From contig NZ_CP011805.1 of NCBI RefSeq assembly GCF_001028625.1, positions 1,240,001-1,304,000 of the forward strand: 64,000 nucleotides of DNA, read 5' to 3'. Position numbers and translations under genes: made by a program. The stretch is from Pelagerythrobacter marensis (GTDB lineage Bacteria > Pseudomonadota > Alphaproteobacteria > Sphingomonadales > Sphingomonadaceae). The notes under the pieces were generated by a model. It ran no database searches. It saw only the letters and a program-made list of their open reading frames with translations, and was not told where the DNA came from. Shown in pieces: positions 28,439 through 37,206 of this stretch; positions within the stretch are counted from its first letter, which is position 1, and each line of letters opens with the position of its first letter.

Positions 28439-28560
28439 TTGCGGCGCGACCTTAGGCGGCCTGTCCACCGACCGCGCGACAACCCGCAAGTGCGCGGACT
28501 TCCCTTGCAATCGCATCGGGACTAGGGTTGCAGGGCCTGCAACGGGGAGCGAAACCGACC

Positions 28561-28908
28561 ATGCAAATCGTACGAACCGTCATCTGGGTGCTGCTGCTGG
28601 CGGCACTGCTGGTCTTCTCGGCCTTCAACTGGACGCCCGTGGAAGTGAAGATCTGGCAAGGGCTGGTGCTCGAAACCAAGATCCCCGCCCTGGTGATCGT
28701 CGCGTTTCTTCTCGGCCTTTTGCCGATGTGGCTGCTTCATCAGGGATCGAAATGGCGATTGAACCGGCGCATCAGCTCGCTGGAAACCGCCCACCGCACC
28801 GCAGTCGCCAATGCCGCTGCCGTACCGCCGCCGGCCGATCCTGCGCATGATCCCGCAGCCGAAACCTTCACTACCGAACCGGCGGAGCGGCCCAAAGACA
28901 CCTTATGA
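28561..28908 (+). CDS. LapA-like (DUF1049) membrane protein
   Basis: 115 aa. Two membrane helices (about 3-22 and 38-62) with FSAFNWTPVEVKIWQG between them, the pattern of the lipopolysaccharide-assembly LapA/DUF1049 family, and a Pro/Ala-rich cytoplasmic tail. In E. coli LapA works with LapB in regulating LpxC; that role is not shown here. The stop overlaps the pyrF start (ATGA). Confidence 0.75.
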   Translation: MQIVRTVIWVLLLAALLVFSAFNWTPVEVKIWQGLVLETKIPALVIVAFLLGLLPMWLLHQGSKWRLNRRISSLETAHRTAVANAAAVPPPADPAHDPAAETFTTEPAERPKDTL

Positions 28909-29579
28909 GCAACCCGGTCTATCTCGCCCTGGATCTTCCCCAGCTCGACGCTGCCAAGGCGCTCGCGGAACAGGTCCGTGCGCATATCGGCGGTATCAAG
29001 CTGGGGCTGGAATTCTTCTGCGCGCACGGACATCACGGGGTGCACGAGATCGCGCATCTTGGCCTGCCGATCTTCCTCGACCTGAAGCTGCACGATATTC
29101 CCAACACGGTCGCCGGCGCGATGCAGGCGATCCACGTGCTCGAACCCGCGATCGTCACCGTTCATGCGAGCGGCGGGAGGGCCATGATGGAAGATGCGAA
29201 GGCCGCCGCGGCAAACGGCACGCGGGTTGTGGCAGTCACCATGCTGACCAGCATGGACGATCGCGACCTTATGCAGACCGGAGTGGCTGGCAAGGCGCAC
29301 GATCAGGTTCTGCGGCTGGCCGAACTGGCGCAGACTGCGGGGCTGGACGGGATCGTCTGTTCCGGACACGAGGTCGGATCGGTTCATCGCCAGTGGAAAG
29401 ACGGTTTCTTCGTCGTCCCCGGGCTGCGCATGGGGAACAACGGGACCGGCGATCAGAAGCGTGTCGTCACCCCGCGACAGGCGCGCGATGACGGGGCCAG
29501 CGTGCTCGTGGTCGGCCGCCCGATCAGCCGGGCGGACGACCCCGCCGCCGCCGCGCGCGCGATAGAGGCCACGCTCTAG
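28905..29579 (+). CDS. pyrF: Orotidine-5'-phosphate decarboxylase
   Basis: 224 aa, TIM-barrel enzyme of the last step of UMP synthesis. The catalytic array D59-x-K61-x-x-D64 in FLDLKLHDIPNT is complete; the phosphate loop PGLRMGNNGTGDQKR is present near 172-185. It starts inside the lapA-like stop codon and is followed 6 nt later by trpF, so a lapA-pyrF-trpF operon is likely. Confidence 0.96.
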   Translation: MSNPVYLALDLPQLDAAKALAEQVRAHIGGIKLGLEFFCAHGHHGVHEIAHLGLPIFLDLKLHDIPNTVAGAMQAIHVLEPAIVTVHASGGRAMMEDAKAAAANGTRVVAVTMLTSMDDRDLMQTGVAGKAHDQVLRLAELAQTAGLDGIVCSGHEVGSVHRQWKDGFFVVPGLRMGNNGTGDQKRVVTPRQARDDGASVLVVGRPISRADDPAAAARAIEATL

Positions 29580-29585
29580 GCCGCA

Positions 29586-30227
29586 ATGCCTTCCGTCCAG
29601 ATCAAGATCTGCGGGCTGACGACCCGCGAGGCGCTGGATGCCGCGATCGCGGCCCGCGCCGACTATTGCGGCTTCGTGTTCTACCCCCCTTCCCCGCGCA
29701 CTCTTACACCCGTCGCGGCGCGCGATCTGGCCGATCGAGCTGGGGCGCGGATCGGCAAGGTCGGACTGTTCGTCGACCCCGACGATGCGCTTCTGGCCCA
29801 GGGCGTCGAAGCCGGATCGCTCGATGCGATACAACTGCATGGGCGCGAAACGCCCGCTCGCGCAGCCGAAGTGCGCGCCCGCTTCGGCCTGCCGGTATGG
29901 AAAGCGATCCCCGTTACTGCAGCGGCCGATATCGAACGGGCCGCCGAATACCGCGAGGCGGCCGACCTGATCCTGTTCGACGCACGCACGCCCAAAGGCG
30001 CGCTTCCCGGGGGCATGGGGCTCAAGTTCGACTGGTCGCTTCTCGCCGGGTATGACAGCCCCATTCCTTGGGGGCTGGCTGGCGGGCTGACGCCCCACAA
30101 TGTCTGCGAAGCGATCCGGGCAACGCGCGCGCCGCTGGTCGATACCTCCAGCGGGGTCGAAAGCGCGCCGGGCGAGAAGGATATCGGCAAGATCGCCGCC
30201 TTCTGCGCCGCGGTGCGCAGCGCCTGA
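29586..30227 (+). CDS. trpF: Phosphoribosylanthranilate isomerase
   Basis: 213 aa. Catalyses the Amadori rearrangement in tryptophan synthesis. The catalytic Cys is in IKICGLTT (C9) and the Asp in the LFDARTP block; the phosphate-binding end is GLTPHNV and DTSSGVES. It begins 6 nt after pyrF and ends at a hairpin terminator. trpB and trpA follow about 700 bp later, beyond a minus-strand gene. Confidence 0.95.
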   Translation: MPSVQIKICGLTTREALDAAIAARADYCGFVFYPPSPRTLTPVAARDLADRAGARIGKVGLFVDPDDALLAQGVEAGSLDAIQLHGRETPARAAEVRARFGLPVWKAIPVTAAADIERAAEYREAADLILFDARTPKGALPGGMGLKFDWSLLAGYDSPIPWGLAGGLTPHNVCEAIRATRAPLVDTSSGVESAPGEKDIGKIAAFCAAVRSA

Positions 30228-30241
30228 CCGGCGCATGGCAA

Positions 30242-30271
30242 AAGGGCGACCCCCGCCAGGAGATCGCCCTT
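30242..30271. terminator. Terminator between trpF and the convergent barrel gene
   Basis: 8-bp stem AAGGGCGA (30242-30249) with TCGCCCTT (30264-30271). On the minus strand the hairpin is followed by TTGCC after the TTT of the stem, suiting the barrel gene; it also follows trpF by 14 nt. Confidence 0.65.
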
Positions 30272-30293
30272 CCGCACTCGCTGTGCAAAAGCG

Positions 30294-30743
30294 TCAGAAG
30301 CTGTAGCCGAGACCGACCACGGCAGTGTTCACGTCGACAAAATCGCTGAAGAAGTGGCGATATTCGGTCTTGAGATAGAGATTGGTGCCGACGCGGTGCT
30401 GATAGCCGGCGCCAAGGTGCGGCACGTCTTCGCCTTCACCGAACGAATAACCGCCGGCGGCGTAGAGCTTCCCATTGGCGCCCACCCTGGCACCGATGCG
30501 GGCGCTGGCACCCCAAACCACGTCGGCTCCGTCGGCGAGGACCTTGTCCGCCGAACCCTCGATGCCGAGGAAGGCGGTTTCGCCGAGGTCGAAGTCGTAA
30601 CCGGCGGCAACGCCGGCAACGGCTTCCTCGACGCCTTCGGCCCAGGCGATGCCACCGCGGGCTTCGACCCGGGCCTCGTTGGCCTGAGCCGGGACGGCCA
30701 GCGCGGCAACGGCCGCACCGAGAACGATTGCGAACTTGCGCAT
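30294..30743 (-). CDS. Small outer-membrane beta-barrel protein
   Basis: 149 aa. Signal peptide MRKFAIVLGAAVAALAVPAQA. The mature part alternates strands (GGIAWAEG, VAAGYDFDLGETAFLGIEGSAD, GASARIGARVG, KLYAAGGYSFGEG, HLGAGYQHRVG, LYLKTEYRHFFSD) and ends VVGLGYSF, a C-terminal Phe typical of outer membrane barrels. It is shorter than the barrel gene at 26231, with which it shares only the general pattern. A stable 8-bp hairpin lies just upstream. Confidence 0.82.
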   Translation of the reverse strand: MRKFAIVLGAAVAALAVPAQANEARVEARGGIAWAEGVEEAVAGVAAGYDFDLGETAFLGIEGSADKVLADGADVVWGASARIGARVGANGKLYAAGGYSFGEGEDVPHLGAGYQHRVGTNLYLKTEYRHFFSDFVDVNTAVVGLGYSF

Positions 30744-30765
30744 TTCTTGTTTTCCCTCACAATCG

Positions 30766-30786
30766 CCGCCGGGCCATTCCCGGCGG
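30766..30786. promoter_or_regulatory. Hairpin in the trpB / barrel gene intergenic region
   Basis: CCGCCGGG (30766-30773) pairs with CCCGGCGG (30779-30786), 5-nt loop. It is 23 bp upstream of the barrel gene ATG, so it would be in that gene's 5' leader if transcribed. No trp leader peptide or attenuator accompanies it toward trpB. Confidence 0.4.
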
Positions 30787-30941
30787 GATGCGGGCGAAAT
30801 GGGGTCGCGATTCTGTATCGCTGATTTACCGTCGACGAACGCCATTCGCGGATCGAGCAACGTCGCCGAAACCACCGATTTCGGTCGACAGGCGACTTCG
30901 GGTGGACAGCATCGCCCCCCTGTGACAAGCGATCGGGCACG

Positions 30942-32180
30942 ATGAACCAGGGCAAACCCGATCCCACAACGCCGCCAGCGAACTCCTATCGCCAGATGCC
31001 CGATTCGCGCGGTCACTTCGGCGACTATGGCGGCCGCTATGTCGCCGAAACGCTGATGCCGCTCGTGCTCGATCTGGAGCGCGAGTATCGCGCTGCGCAG
31101 GCCGATCCGGCATTCAAGGCAGAGTTCGACGATCTGCTGGAACACTATGTCGGCCGTCCCAGCCCGCTCTATTTCGCGGAGCGGCTGACCGAAGCGGTCG
31201 GCGGCGCGCAGATATGGTTCAAGCGTGACGAGTTGAATCATACCGGCGCGCACAAGATCAACAATTGCATCGGGCAGATCCTGCTCGCGATCCGCATGGG
31301 CAAGACGCGCATCATCGCGGAAACCGGCGCGGGCCAGCACGGCGTCGCCACCGCCACCGTCTGCGCGCGCTTCGGCCTGCCCTGCGTGATCTACATGGGC
31401 GCCACCGATGTCGCACGGCAGCAGCCCAACGTATTCCGGATGAAGCTGCTGGGTGCGGAAGTGGTGCCGGTCACCAGCGGACGCGCGACGTTGAAAGATG
31501 CGATGAACGAGGGGCTGCGCGACTGGGTCGCCAATGTCCACGACACCTTCTACATCATCGGCACCGCCGCAGGGCCGCATCCCTACCCCGAGCTTGTTCG
31601 CGATTTTCAGAGCGTGATCGGCAAGGAAGCGCGCCAGCAGATGCAGGATCGCATCGGCCGGCTGCCCGACCTGCTGGTCGCCGCGATCGGCGGCGGATCG
31701 AACGCGCTGGGGCTGTTCCACCCTTTCCTCGACGATGCCGATGTGAAGATGCTGGGTGTCGAGGCGGCGGGCCATGGCCTCGACGGAGACGAACATGCCG
31801 CCAGCCTGCTCGGCGGTTTCCCCGGCGTGCTCCACGGCAACAAGACGTATCTGCTGCAGGACGAGGACGGCCAGATCACCGAAGGCCACTCGATCAGCGC
31901 CGGCCTCGACTATCCCGGCATCGGCCCCGAGCACGCCTGGCTGAAAGACACGGGCCGCGTCGAATATACCGCGGTGACCGACGAAGAAGCGCTTGAGGCG
32001 TTCCAGCTCCTGTGCCGCACCGAAGGGATCATTCCCGCGCTCGAACCGAGCCACGCCATCGCCGCCGTCGCCAAACGCGCGAAGGAAATGCCGTGCGACA
32101 GCGTCATCCTCGCGAATCTATGCGGTCGCGGCGACAAGGACATCTTCACCGTGGCCGAGCGGCTGGGAGTGGAGATATGA
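30942..32180 (+). CDS. trpB: Tryptophan synthase beta chain
   Basis: 412 aa, normal length. PLP-dependent condensation of indole and serine. The PLP lysine is K105 in HTGAHKINNC; the phosphate loop GGGSNALG and GRGDKD end are intact. It starts the trpB-micro ORF-trpA unit; its TGA overlaps the next ATG. A divergent barrel gene lies upstream. Confidence 0.97.
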   Translation: MNQGKPDPTTPPANSYRQMPDSRGHFGDYGGRYVAETLMPLVLDLEREYRAAQADPAFKAEFDDLLEHYVGRPSPLYFAERLTEAVGGAQIWFKRDELNHTGAHKINNCIGQILLAIRMGKTRIIAETGAGQHGVATATVCARFGLPCVIYMGATDVARQQPNVFRMKLLGAEVVPVTSGRATLKDAMNEGLRDWVANVHDTFYIIGTAAGPHPYPELVRDFQSVIGKEARQQMQDRIGRLPDLLVAAIGGGSNALGLFHPFLDDADVKMLGVEAAGHGLDGDEHAASLLGGFPGVLHGNKTYLLQDEDGQITEGHSISAGLDYPGIGPEHAWLKDTGRVEYTAVTDEEALEAFQLLCRTEGIIPALEPSHAIAAVAKRAKEMPCDSVILANLCGRGDKDIFTVAERLGVEI

Positions 32181-32365
32181 CCGTTGCTTCCGTGAAGAGA
32201 AGCGCATCGGCCTTTTTCATCTCGGTCGGTACGCTCGGGCTTCTGCACTTCCTCTTCGGATGGCCAGCGCAGCAAGACGATATCTGGGTGCCCGCTCTAT
32301 GTGTCGGAGCGGGAGCGCTGGCCGTCCAATTCTGGCGGCAGCGCGGAGAATCACAGAATGACTGA
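32177..32365 (+). CDS. Small membrane protein, 62 aa, between trpB and trpA
   Basis: 62 aa. ATG overlaps the trpB stop (ATGA) and its own stop overlaps the trpA start by 8 nt, so the frame is tightly packed into the operon. Two probable membrane helices (about 10-26 and 34-50) separated by PAQQDDIWVP, with a basic first stretch and a basic tail. No family is recognised. Its exact fit between two genes usually adjacent favours a real gene, but it could also be an untranslated spacer that happens to be open. Confidence 0.55.
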   Translation: MTVASVKRSASAFFISVGTLGLLHFLFGWPAQQDDIWVPALCVGAGALAVQFWRQRGESQND

Positions 32366-33170
32366 ACGGCTCTCCAACGCCTTCACCAAGCCCCACCCTG
32401 CCCTCGTCACGTTCATCACAGCGGGCGACGGCGACACCGCGGCCAATCTCGATGCGCTGGTCGCGGGCGGTGCCGACGTGATCGAACTGGGGATGCCTTT
32501 CACCGATCCGATGGCGGACGGGCCTGCGATTCAGGCGGCAAACATCCGCTCGCTCGGCGGTGGAACGACCACTGCCGAAGTGCTGCGCATCGCCTCCGAA
32601 TTTCGCCAGCGACACCCTGACGTGCCGCTGGTGCTGATGGGCTATGCCAATCCGATGATCCGGCGCGGGCCCGAATGGTTTGCCGATGCTGCGAGGCAAG
32701 CGGGCGTCGACGGCGTGATCTGCGTCGACATCCCGCCCGAGGAAGACGATGCGCTCGGCCCTGCACTGCGCGATGCAGGTATTGCGCCCATCCGCCTCGC
32801 CACACCGACCACCGATGCCAGGCGTCTGCCGCAAGTGCTCGAAGGATCGGGCGGGTTTCTCTACTATGTCTCGGTCGCAGGGATTACCGGCAAGCAACAG
32901 GCTGCGCAGGCGAGCATCCAGGAAGCGGTCGAGCGCCTCAAGGCGGCGACCGATCTGCCCGTGGCCGTCGGCTTCGGGGTTCGCACGCCGGAACAGGCCG
33001 CAGCGATCGCGAAGGTCGCCGATGGGGTCGTGGTCGGATCGGCGCTGGTCGAACTTGTCGGCAAACACGGGACGAATGCACCGCCTATGCTTCGCGAGTT
33101 GACCGCTGCCCTCGCGGGCGCGATCCGGGCGGCGCGACAGCCGCACGCTGGCGCATCGCCGGCGGGATAG
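32358..33170 (+). CDS. trpA: Tryptophan synthase alpha chain
   Basis: 270 aa from ATG 32358. Cleaves indole-3-glycerol phosphate to indole, which is channelled to TrpB. The catalytic residues are E43 (VIELGMPFTD) and D54 (MADGPAIQ); the phosphate site is GFGVRTPEQ and VVGSALVE. Its first bases overlap the upstream 62-aa frame. accD follows 50 bp downstream, the common trpA-accD-folC order. Confidence 0.97.
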   Translation: MTERLSNAFTKPHPALVTFITAGDGDTAANLDALVAGGADVIELGMPFTDPMADGPAIQAANIRSLGGGTTTAEVLRIASEFRQRHPDVPLVLMGYANPMIRRGPEWFADAARQAGVDGVICVDIPPEEDDALGPALRDAGIAPIRLATPTTDARRLPQVLEGSGGFLYYVSVAGITGKQQAAQASIQEAVERLKAATDLPVAVGFGVRTPEQAAAIAKVADGVVVGSALVELVGKHGTNAPPMLRELTAALAGAIRAARQPHAGASPAG

Positions 33171-33220
33171 GCGCTTCGCGACACTCGCCTTGATGAAAAT
33201 CGTGATGTAAGGGCCCGGTC

Positions 33221-34069
33221 ATGAACTGGTTTACTCGCGTACGCAATTCGCTGCCCTTCGTGGCCAAGCGCTCCACCGAAGAGACGCTGTGGGTCAAGTG
33301 CCCCGGCTGTTCGGAAATGCTGTTCACGAAGGAATACGAGGATAATCTGAAGGTCTGCCCGCGCTGCGGCCACCATGGGCGGATCGGGGCCGACGAGCGG
33401 CTGCGCCAACTGCTCGATGAAGGGTACGAGGTTCTCGAACAGCCGGAAGTCGCCGAAGACCCGCTGAAGTTCCGCGATTCGAAGAAATACACCGACCGGC
33501 TGAAGCAGGCCCGCGCGAAGAATCCGCATCGCGATGCCTTCACCGTCGGATCGGGTGCGATCGAGGGGCAGACGGCGGTCGTCGGCGTGCAGGATTTCGG
33601 CTTCATGGGTGGCAGCATGGGCATGGCCGTCGGAACGGCCTTCTGCCAGGGCGCCGAACGGGCGCTGACGCGAAAGTGCGCCTATATCGTCGTCACGGCG
33701 GCGGGCGGCGCGCGGATGCAGGAAGGCATCCTCAGCCTTATGCAGATGCCCAAGGCGACAGTGATGACACGGCGCCTCAAGGAAGCCGGCCTGCCATACA
33801 TCGTTCTGCTGACCGACCCCACGACCGGAGGCGTCACGGCCAGTTATGCCATGCTGGGCGACGTACAGATTGCCGAGCCTGGCGCGCTGATCGGGTTCGC
33901 CGGCCAGCGGGTGATCCAGGACACCATCCGCGAAAAGCTGCCCGAAGGGTTCCAGCGCGCCGAATATCTGCACAAGCACGGCATGGTCGACATGGTCGTC
34001 AAGCGGCACGATCTGAAAGGGACGCTATCGTCCCTGCTCGATTACCTCCAGCCGAAGGCCGCCGCCTGA
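33221..34069 (+). CDS. accD: Acetyl-CoA carboxylase carboxyltransferase beta subunit
   Basis: 282 aa. Together with AccA it transfers carboxyl from biotin to acetyl-CoA to make malonyl-CoA for fatty acid synthesis. A Zn ribbon of C27, C30, C46, C49 (CPGC, CPRC) is followed by the crotonase-like core with MGGSMGMAVG and the acyl-CoA motif GGARMQEGILSLMQMPKAT. It lies between trpA and folC, an order conserved in many proteobacteria. Confidence 0.97.
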   Translation: MNWFTRVRNSLPFVAKRSTEETLWVKCPGCSEMLFTKEYEDNLKVCPRCGHHGRIGADERLRQLLDEGYEVLEQPEVAEDPLKFRDSKKYTDRLKQARAKNPHRDAFTVGSGAIEGQTAVVGVQDFGFMGGSMGMAVGTAFCQGAERALTRKCAYIVVTAAGGARMQEGILSLMQMPKATVMTRRLKEAGLPYIVLLTDPTTGGVTASYAMLGDVQIAEPGALIGFAGQRVIQDTIREKLPEGFQRAEYLHKHGMVDMVVKRHDLKGTLSSLLDYLQPKAAA

Positions 34070-34092
34070 TCCGGTAACACCGGGGCGGAGCG

Positions 34093-35382
34093 ATGAAGGA
34101 CTTCGGCACTTCCTCCGACCCGGCGGTGCAGGCTCAGCTCGACCGGCTGGCGGCGCTCAGCGTTCCGCAGGGCCGGCTGGGGCTCGACACCATTCGCGCG
34201 CTGCTCGCGCGGCTCGGCAATCCGCACGAGGCCCTGCCCCCGGTGTTCCACGTTGCCGGGACCAACGGCAAGGGATCGACCTGCGCGTTCCTGCGCGCGA
34301 TGCTGGAGGCGCAAGGGCTGCGCGTGCACGCGACCACCAGCCCGCATCTCGTGCGTTATAACGAGCGTATTCGGGTGGCTGGCGAGTTGATTGAGGATGC
34401 CCGTCTGGCCGCTTTGCTGGCAGACGTGCTCGATGCAGGCGAAGATCTGGCGCCCAGCTTCTTCGAAGTCACCATTGCCGCCGCTTTCGCCGAGTTTGCG
34501 CGCGTCCCGGCGGACGCCTGCGTCGTCGAGGTCGGATTGGGCGGACGCTTCGATGCCACCAACGTCATCGCGCGCCCCGCAGCTTGCGGCATCGCAGCGC
34601 TGGGGATTGATCACGAGCGATTCCTGCTCGCGCCGGAGGAAGGGACTCCGACCCAGCCGCTTGCCCGCATTGCGTTCGAGAAAGCGGGCATTGCGAAGCC
34701 GGGGGTCCCCCTCGTGACGCAGGCCTATCCGCAGGAAGCGTCCAACGAAGTTGCGCAGGCCGCGCAGCGCACCGGGGCGCATCTGTCGATGCGCGGGCGC
34801 GACTGGCAGGCCGGATTGGCGGACGACGGGCTGCTCTATTCGGACAGCCGGGAAACGCTTGCCCTGCCGCTGCCAGCCCTGCCCGGGCCGCACCAGCCGG
34901 AAAACGCGGCATTGGCCGTCGCGATGCTGCGCCATCAGGATGTCGTGCGGATCGAAACCAAGGCGATCGCGCGCGGTGTTCGAGCCGCGAACTGGCCTGC
35001 GCGGCTCCAGCAGCTCAAGCCCGGCCCACTCGCGGGCGAGCGCGAAGTCTGGCTGGACGGGGGGCACAATCCCAGCGCCGGGACAATCCTCGCCCGGCAT
35101 TTCGCCAAACAGCCCCTGCACCTGATTCTCGGCATGATCGAGGGGAAGGACCCGGCGGCATTGACCGAACCGCTGGCAAGGAACCTCACCAGCCTGACCG
35201 TGGTGCCCGTGCCGGGCCACAAGTATTATCCAGCCGAAGCCTTCGGCGACAGAGCATGCGCGGCGTCCGATGTGCGCGCGGCTCTTGGCGCCCTGCCCGC
35301 GGATGGCCTGCCGGTGCTGATCGCCGGTTCGCTCTACCTCGCAGGCGAAGTCCTGCGGCTGAACGGGGAGTGGCCCGACTAG
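34093..35382 (+). CDS. folC: Folylpolyglutamate / dihydrofolate synthase
   Basis: 429 aa, Mur-ligase family. The P-loop GTNGKGS (56-62) binds ATP; HLVRYNERIRV and the second domain with HNPSAGTILARHF are typical. It adds glutamate to folates and dihydropteroate. It lies 23 nt after accD and the pair probably share a transcript. Confidence 0.93.
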   Translation: MKDFGTSSDPAVQAQLDRLAALSVPQGRLGLDTIRALLARLGNPHEALPPVFHVAGTNGKGSTCAFLRAMLEAQGLRVHATTSPHLVRYNERIRVAGELIEDARLAALLADVLDAGEDLAPSFFEVTIAAAFAEFARVPADACVVEVGLGGRFDATNVIARPAACGIAALGIDHERFLLAPEEGTPTQPLARIAFEKAGIAKPGVPLVTQAYPQEASNEVAQAAQRTGAHLSMRGRDWQAGLADDGLLYSDSRETLALPLPALPGPHQPENAALAVAMLRHQDVVRIETKAIARGVRAANWPARLQQLKPGPLAGEREVWLDGGHNPSAGTILARHFAKQPLHLILGMIEGKDPAALTEPLARNLTSLTVVPVPGHKYYPAEAFGDRACAASDVRAALGALPADGLPVLIAGSLYLAGEVLRLNGEWPD

Positions 35383-35398
35383 CTCCGCAGCCGCAGCG

Positions 35399-37135
35399 TC
35401 ACTCGGCAGGGGCCGCTGTCTGGCCCGCCTCGGGCGCGATGACCCCGGCCGCATCCTTCATGCGTCGCTGGCGCCACCATTCGAAGCACACCAGTACGGC
35501 GGCACCCATGCCGATCCAGGTGGTGAGGATGAAGACATCGAAATAGCCCTGATCTTCGATCATTTCACCCAGCGCCCCGCGCCCCAGTGTCCCCACCAGC
35601 AGCGTCAACGAGGACAGAAGCGCATATTGCACCGCGCTGAATTTCTTCGACACGATCGATGACAGCCAGGCGATATAGGCCGCCCCGGCGATCCCGATCG
35701 CGAGATTTTCAAATGCGATCGTGATCGTAAGCTTGGCCAGCCCGGCGTCGCCAATGCCTGGCACCTGCTCGATCAGGTAGGTGAAGCCGATCGCATCGCT
35801 GAACGCCTGCATATTGTGCCCGCCAATCGCCATGTCGGCATAGAGCAGGTTGGTCAGCGCGGCCAGAATGCCGCCAATCAGAAGCGTCGCCATGCGCCCG
35901 ATCGCGGTGAGCATCAATCCGCCCAGAGCCAGCCCGGCGATGATCGCGCCCACCCCGAAGAATTTGGAGGCAAAGGCGACATCGTCGTTCGTGTAGGCCA
36001 GCTCGCCGAGATAGAACGGATAGGCGAAAGTGCCCCAGATCGCGTCGCAGATCCGGTAAGTCAGCACGACGGCGAAGATCAGAACCAGCGACCATCCCAT
36101 CCGCCCGACAAGTTCGACCAGGGGCAGGACAAGCGCACGATAGAGGTGATCGAGGACGTAGGCGCCGCCCGTCGCGGGTTGTTCATCGGCGGCCAGCAGA
36201 TGTTCGCCGCGGTGTTTCTTCGATGCGAGCCAGCCTGCGATCAGGGCGGGCAGGATGATCGTGGCGACGATGATCCACGGCCCGACATTCAGCGTGAAAT
36301 CGGTCGGATTGGGCCGGTCCTCCGGCGCATATGTCATCGACATCACCATGAAGGTGAGCACGACCCCGATCGCACCGGCCCATAGCAGGCTTACCAGTGC
36401 CAGCGCGCGGTTGCGGACCGCAGGTGCCAGTTCGCCTGCATGTCGCAGCGCGCGGACCTGTTTCTCGCTCTCTGTTGCGACATCGGCAGCGTCTTCACCT
36501 GCGTTGGGCGCCCACAGGCCGATGAATCCCACGCCGAGCAGGATCGCCCCCATCATGGCGTAGGTTTCGGGCCACCCGATACGCGCGGCGATGATCAGGC
36601 CCAGCGCGCCGCCTACGAGCGAGGAAAGGCGGTAGCCCATCTGATAGACGGTCGAGAGAATATCGATCGTCGCGCGCTCGTCCGCCACGTCGATGCGCCA
36701 GGCGTTGATCGCGATGTCCTGCGTCGCGCTGGCAAAGGCGCCGATCCCGGCGAGCAGGCTGAACCAGCCGAGTTGCGTGCGCGGTTCGAGCAGGCTCATC
36801 GTGATCAGGATCGCGCCGAGCGCGAGCTGCATCGGGACGATCCACTGCTTGCGCCGCCCCAGCTTGCGCAAAAGCGGAATGTTGACCTTGTCGATCAGCG
36901 GCGACCACAGAAACTGAAACGCATAGGCCAGCCCGATCAGGGAGAAGATGCCCATCGTTTCCAGATCGACCTCAGCCTCGGTCAACCAGGCGAACAGCGT
37001 GCCCAGGAACAGCGCGAAAGGAAGCCCGCTGGCGAAACCGAACAGCAGCATGAAGGCGGTTTTGCGATCGCCCAGTGCCATGCCGAGCGCGCGCCAGGCG
37101 GAGATCTTCTTCTTTTCCTCTGCGACCCCGGCCAT
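35399..37135 (-). CDS. AmpG-like MFS permease
   Basis: 578 aa with about 14 hydrophobic segments. FGFASGLPFALFLGTLFAWL and the RRKQWIVPMQL cytoplasmic loop match the AmpG class of MFS proteins, which import 1,6-anhydro-muropeptides into the cytoplasm for recycling. DIAINAWRIDV and RLSSLVGG are further family blocks. The protein is longer than E. coli AmpG, with an extra segment around 210-330. An AmpG role fits the lytic transglycosylase in this window but is not proven. Confidence 0.85.
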   Translation of the reverse strand: MAGVAEEKKKISAWRALGMALGDRKTAFMLLFGFASGLPFALFLGTLFAWLTEAEVDLETMGIFSLIGLAYAFQFLWSPLIDKVNIPLLRKLGRRKQWIVPMQLALGAILITMSLLEPRTQLGWFSLLAGIGAFASATQDIAINAWRIDVADERATIDILSTVYQMGYRLSSLVGGALGLIIAARIGWPETYAMMGAILLGVGFIGLWAPNAGEDAADVATESEKQVRALRHAGELAPAVRNRALALVSLLWAGAIGVVLTFMVMSMTYAPEDRPNPTDFTLNVGPWIIVATIILPALIAGWLASKKHRGEHLLAADEQPATGGAYVLDHLYRALVLPLVELVGRMGWSLVLIFAVVLTYRICDAIWGTFAYPFYLGELAYTNDDVAFASKFFGVGAIIAGLALGGLMLTAIGRMATLLIGGILAALTNLLYADMAIGGHNMQAFSDAIGFTYLIEQVPGIGDAGLAKLTITIAFENLAIGIAGAAYIAWLSSIVSKKFSAVQYALLSSLTLLVGTLGRGALGEMIEDQGYFDVFILTTWIGMGAAVLVCFEWWRQRRMKDAAGVIAPEAGQTAAPAE

Positions 37136-37206
37136 TCCCTAACGTCCTTCCGTTCAACCCGAATTTTTGCGACACTAGCGCCGGGAAAGGGCCAGGAACA
37201 GGCACC

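Noticed and set aside
30744..30941. trp leader peptide/attenuator before trpB
   Set aside because: No Trp-rich short frame and no pair of alternative hairpins ending in T-run in the plus direction.
30744..32054. Long minus-strand extension of the barrel protein frame across trpB
   Set aside because: The signal peptide at 30743 is the true start; the extension is antisense to trpB.
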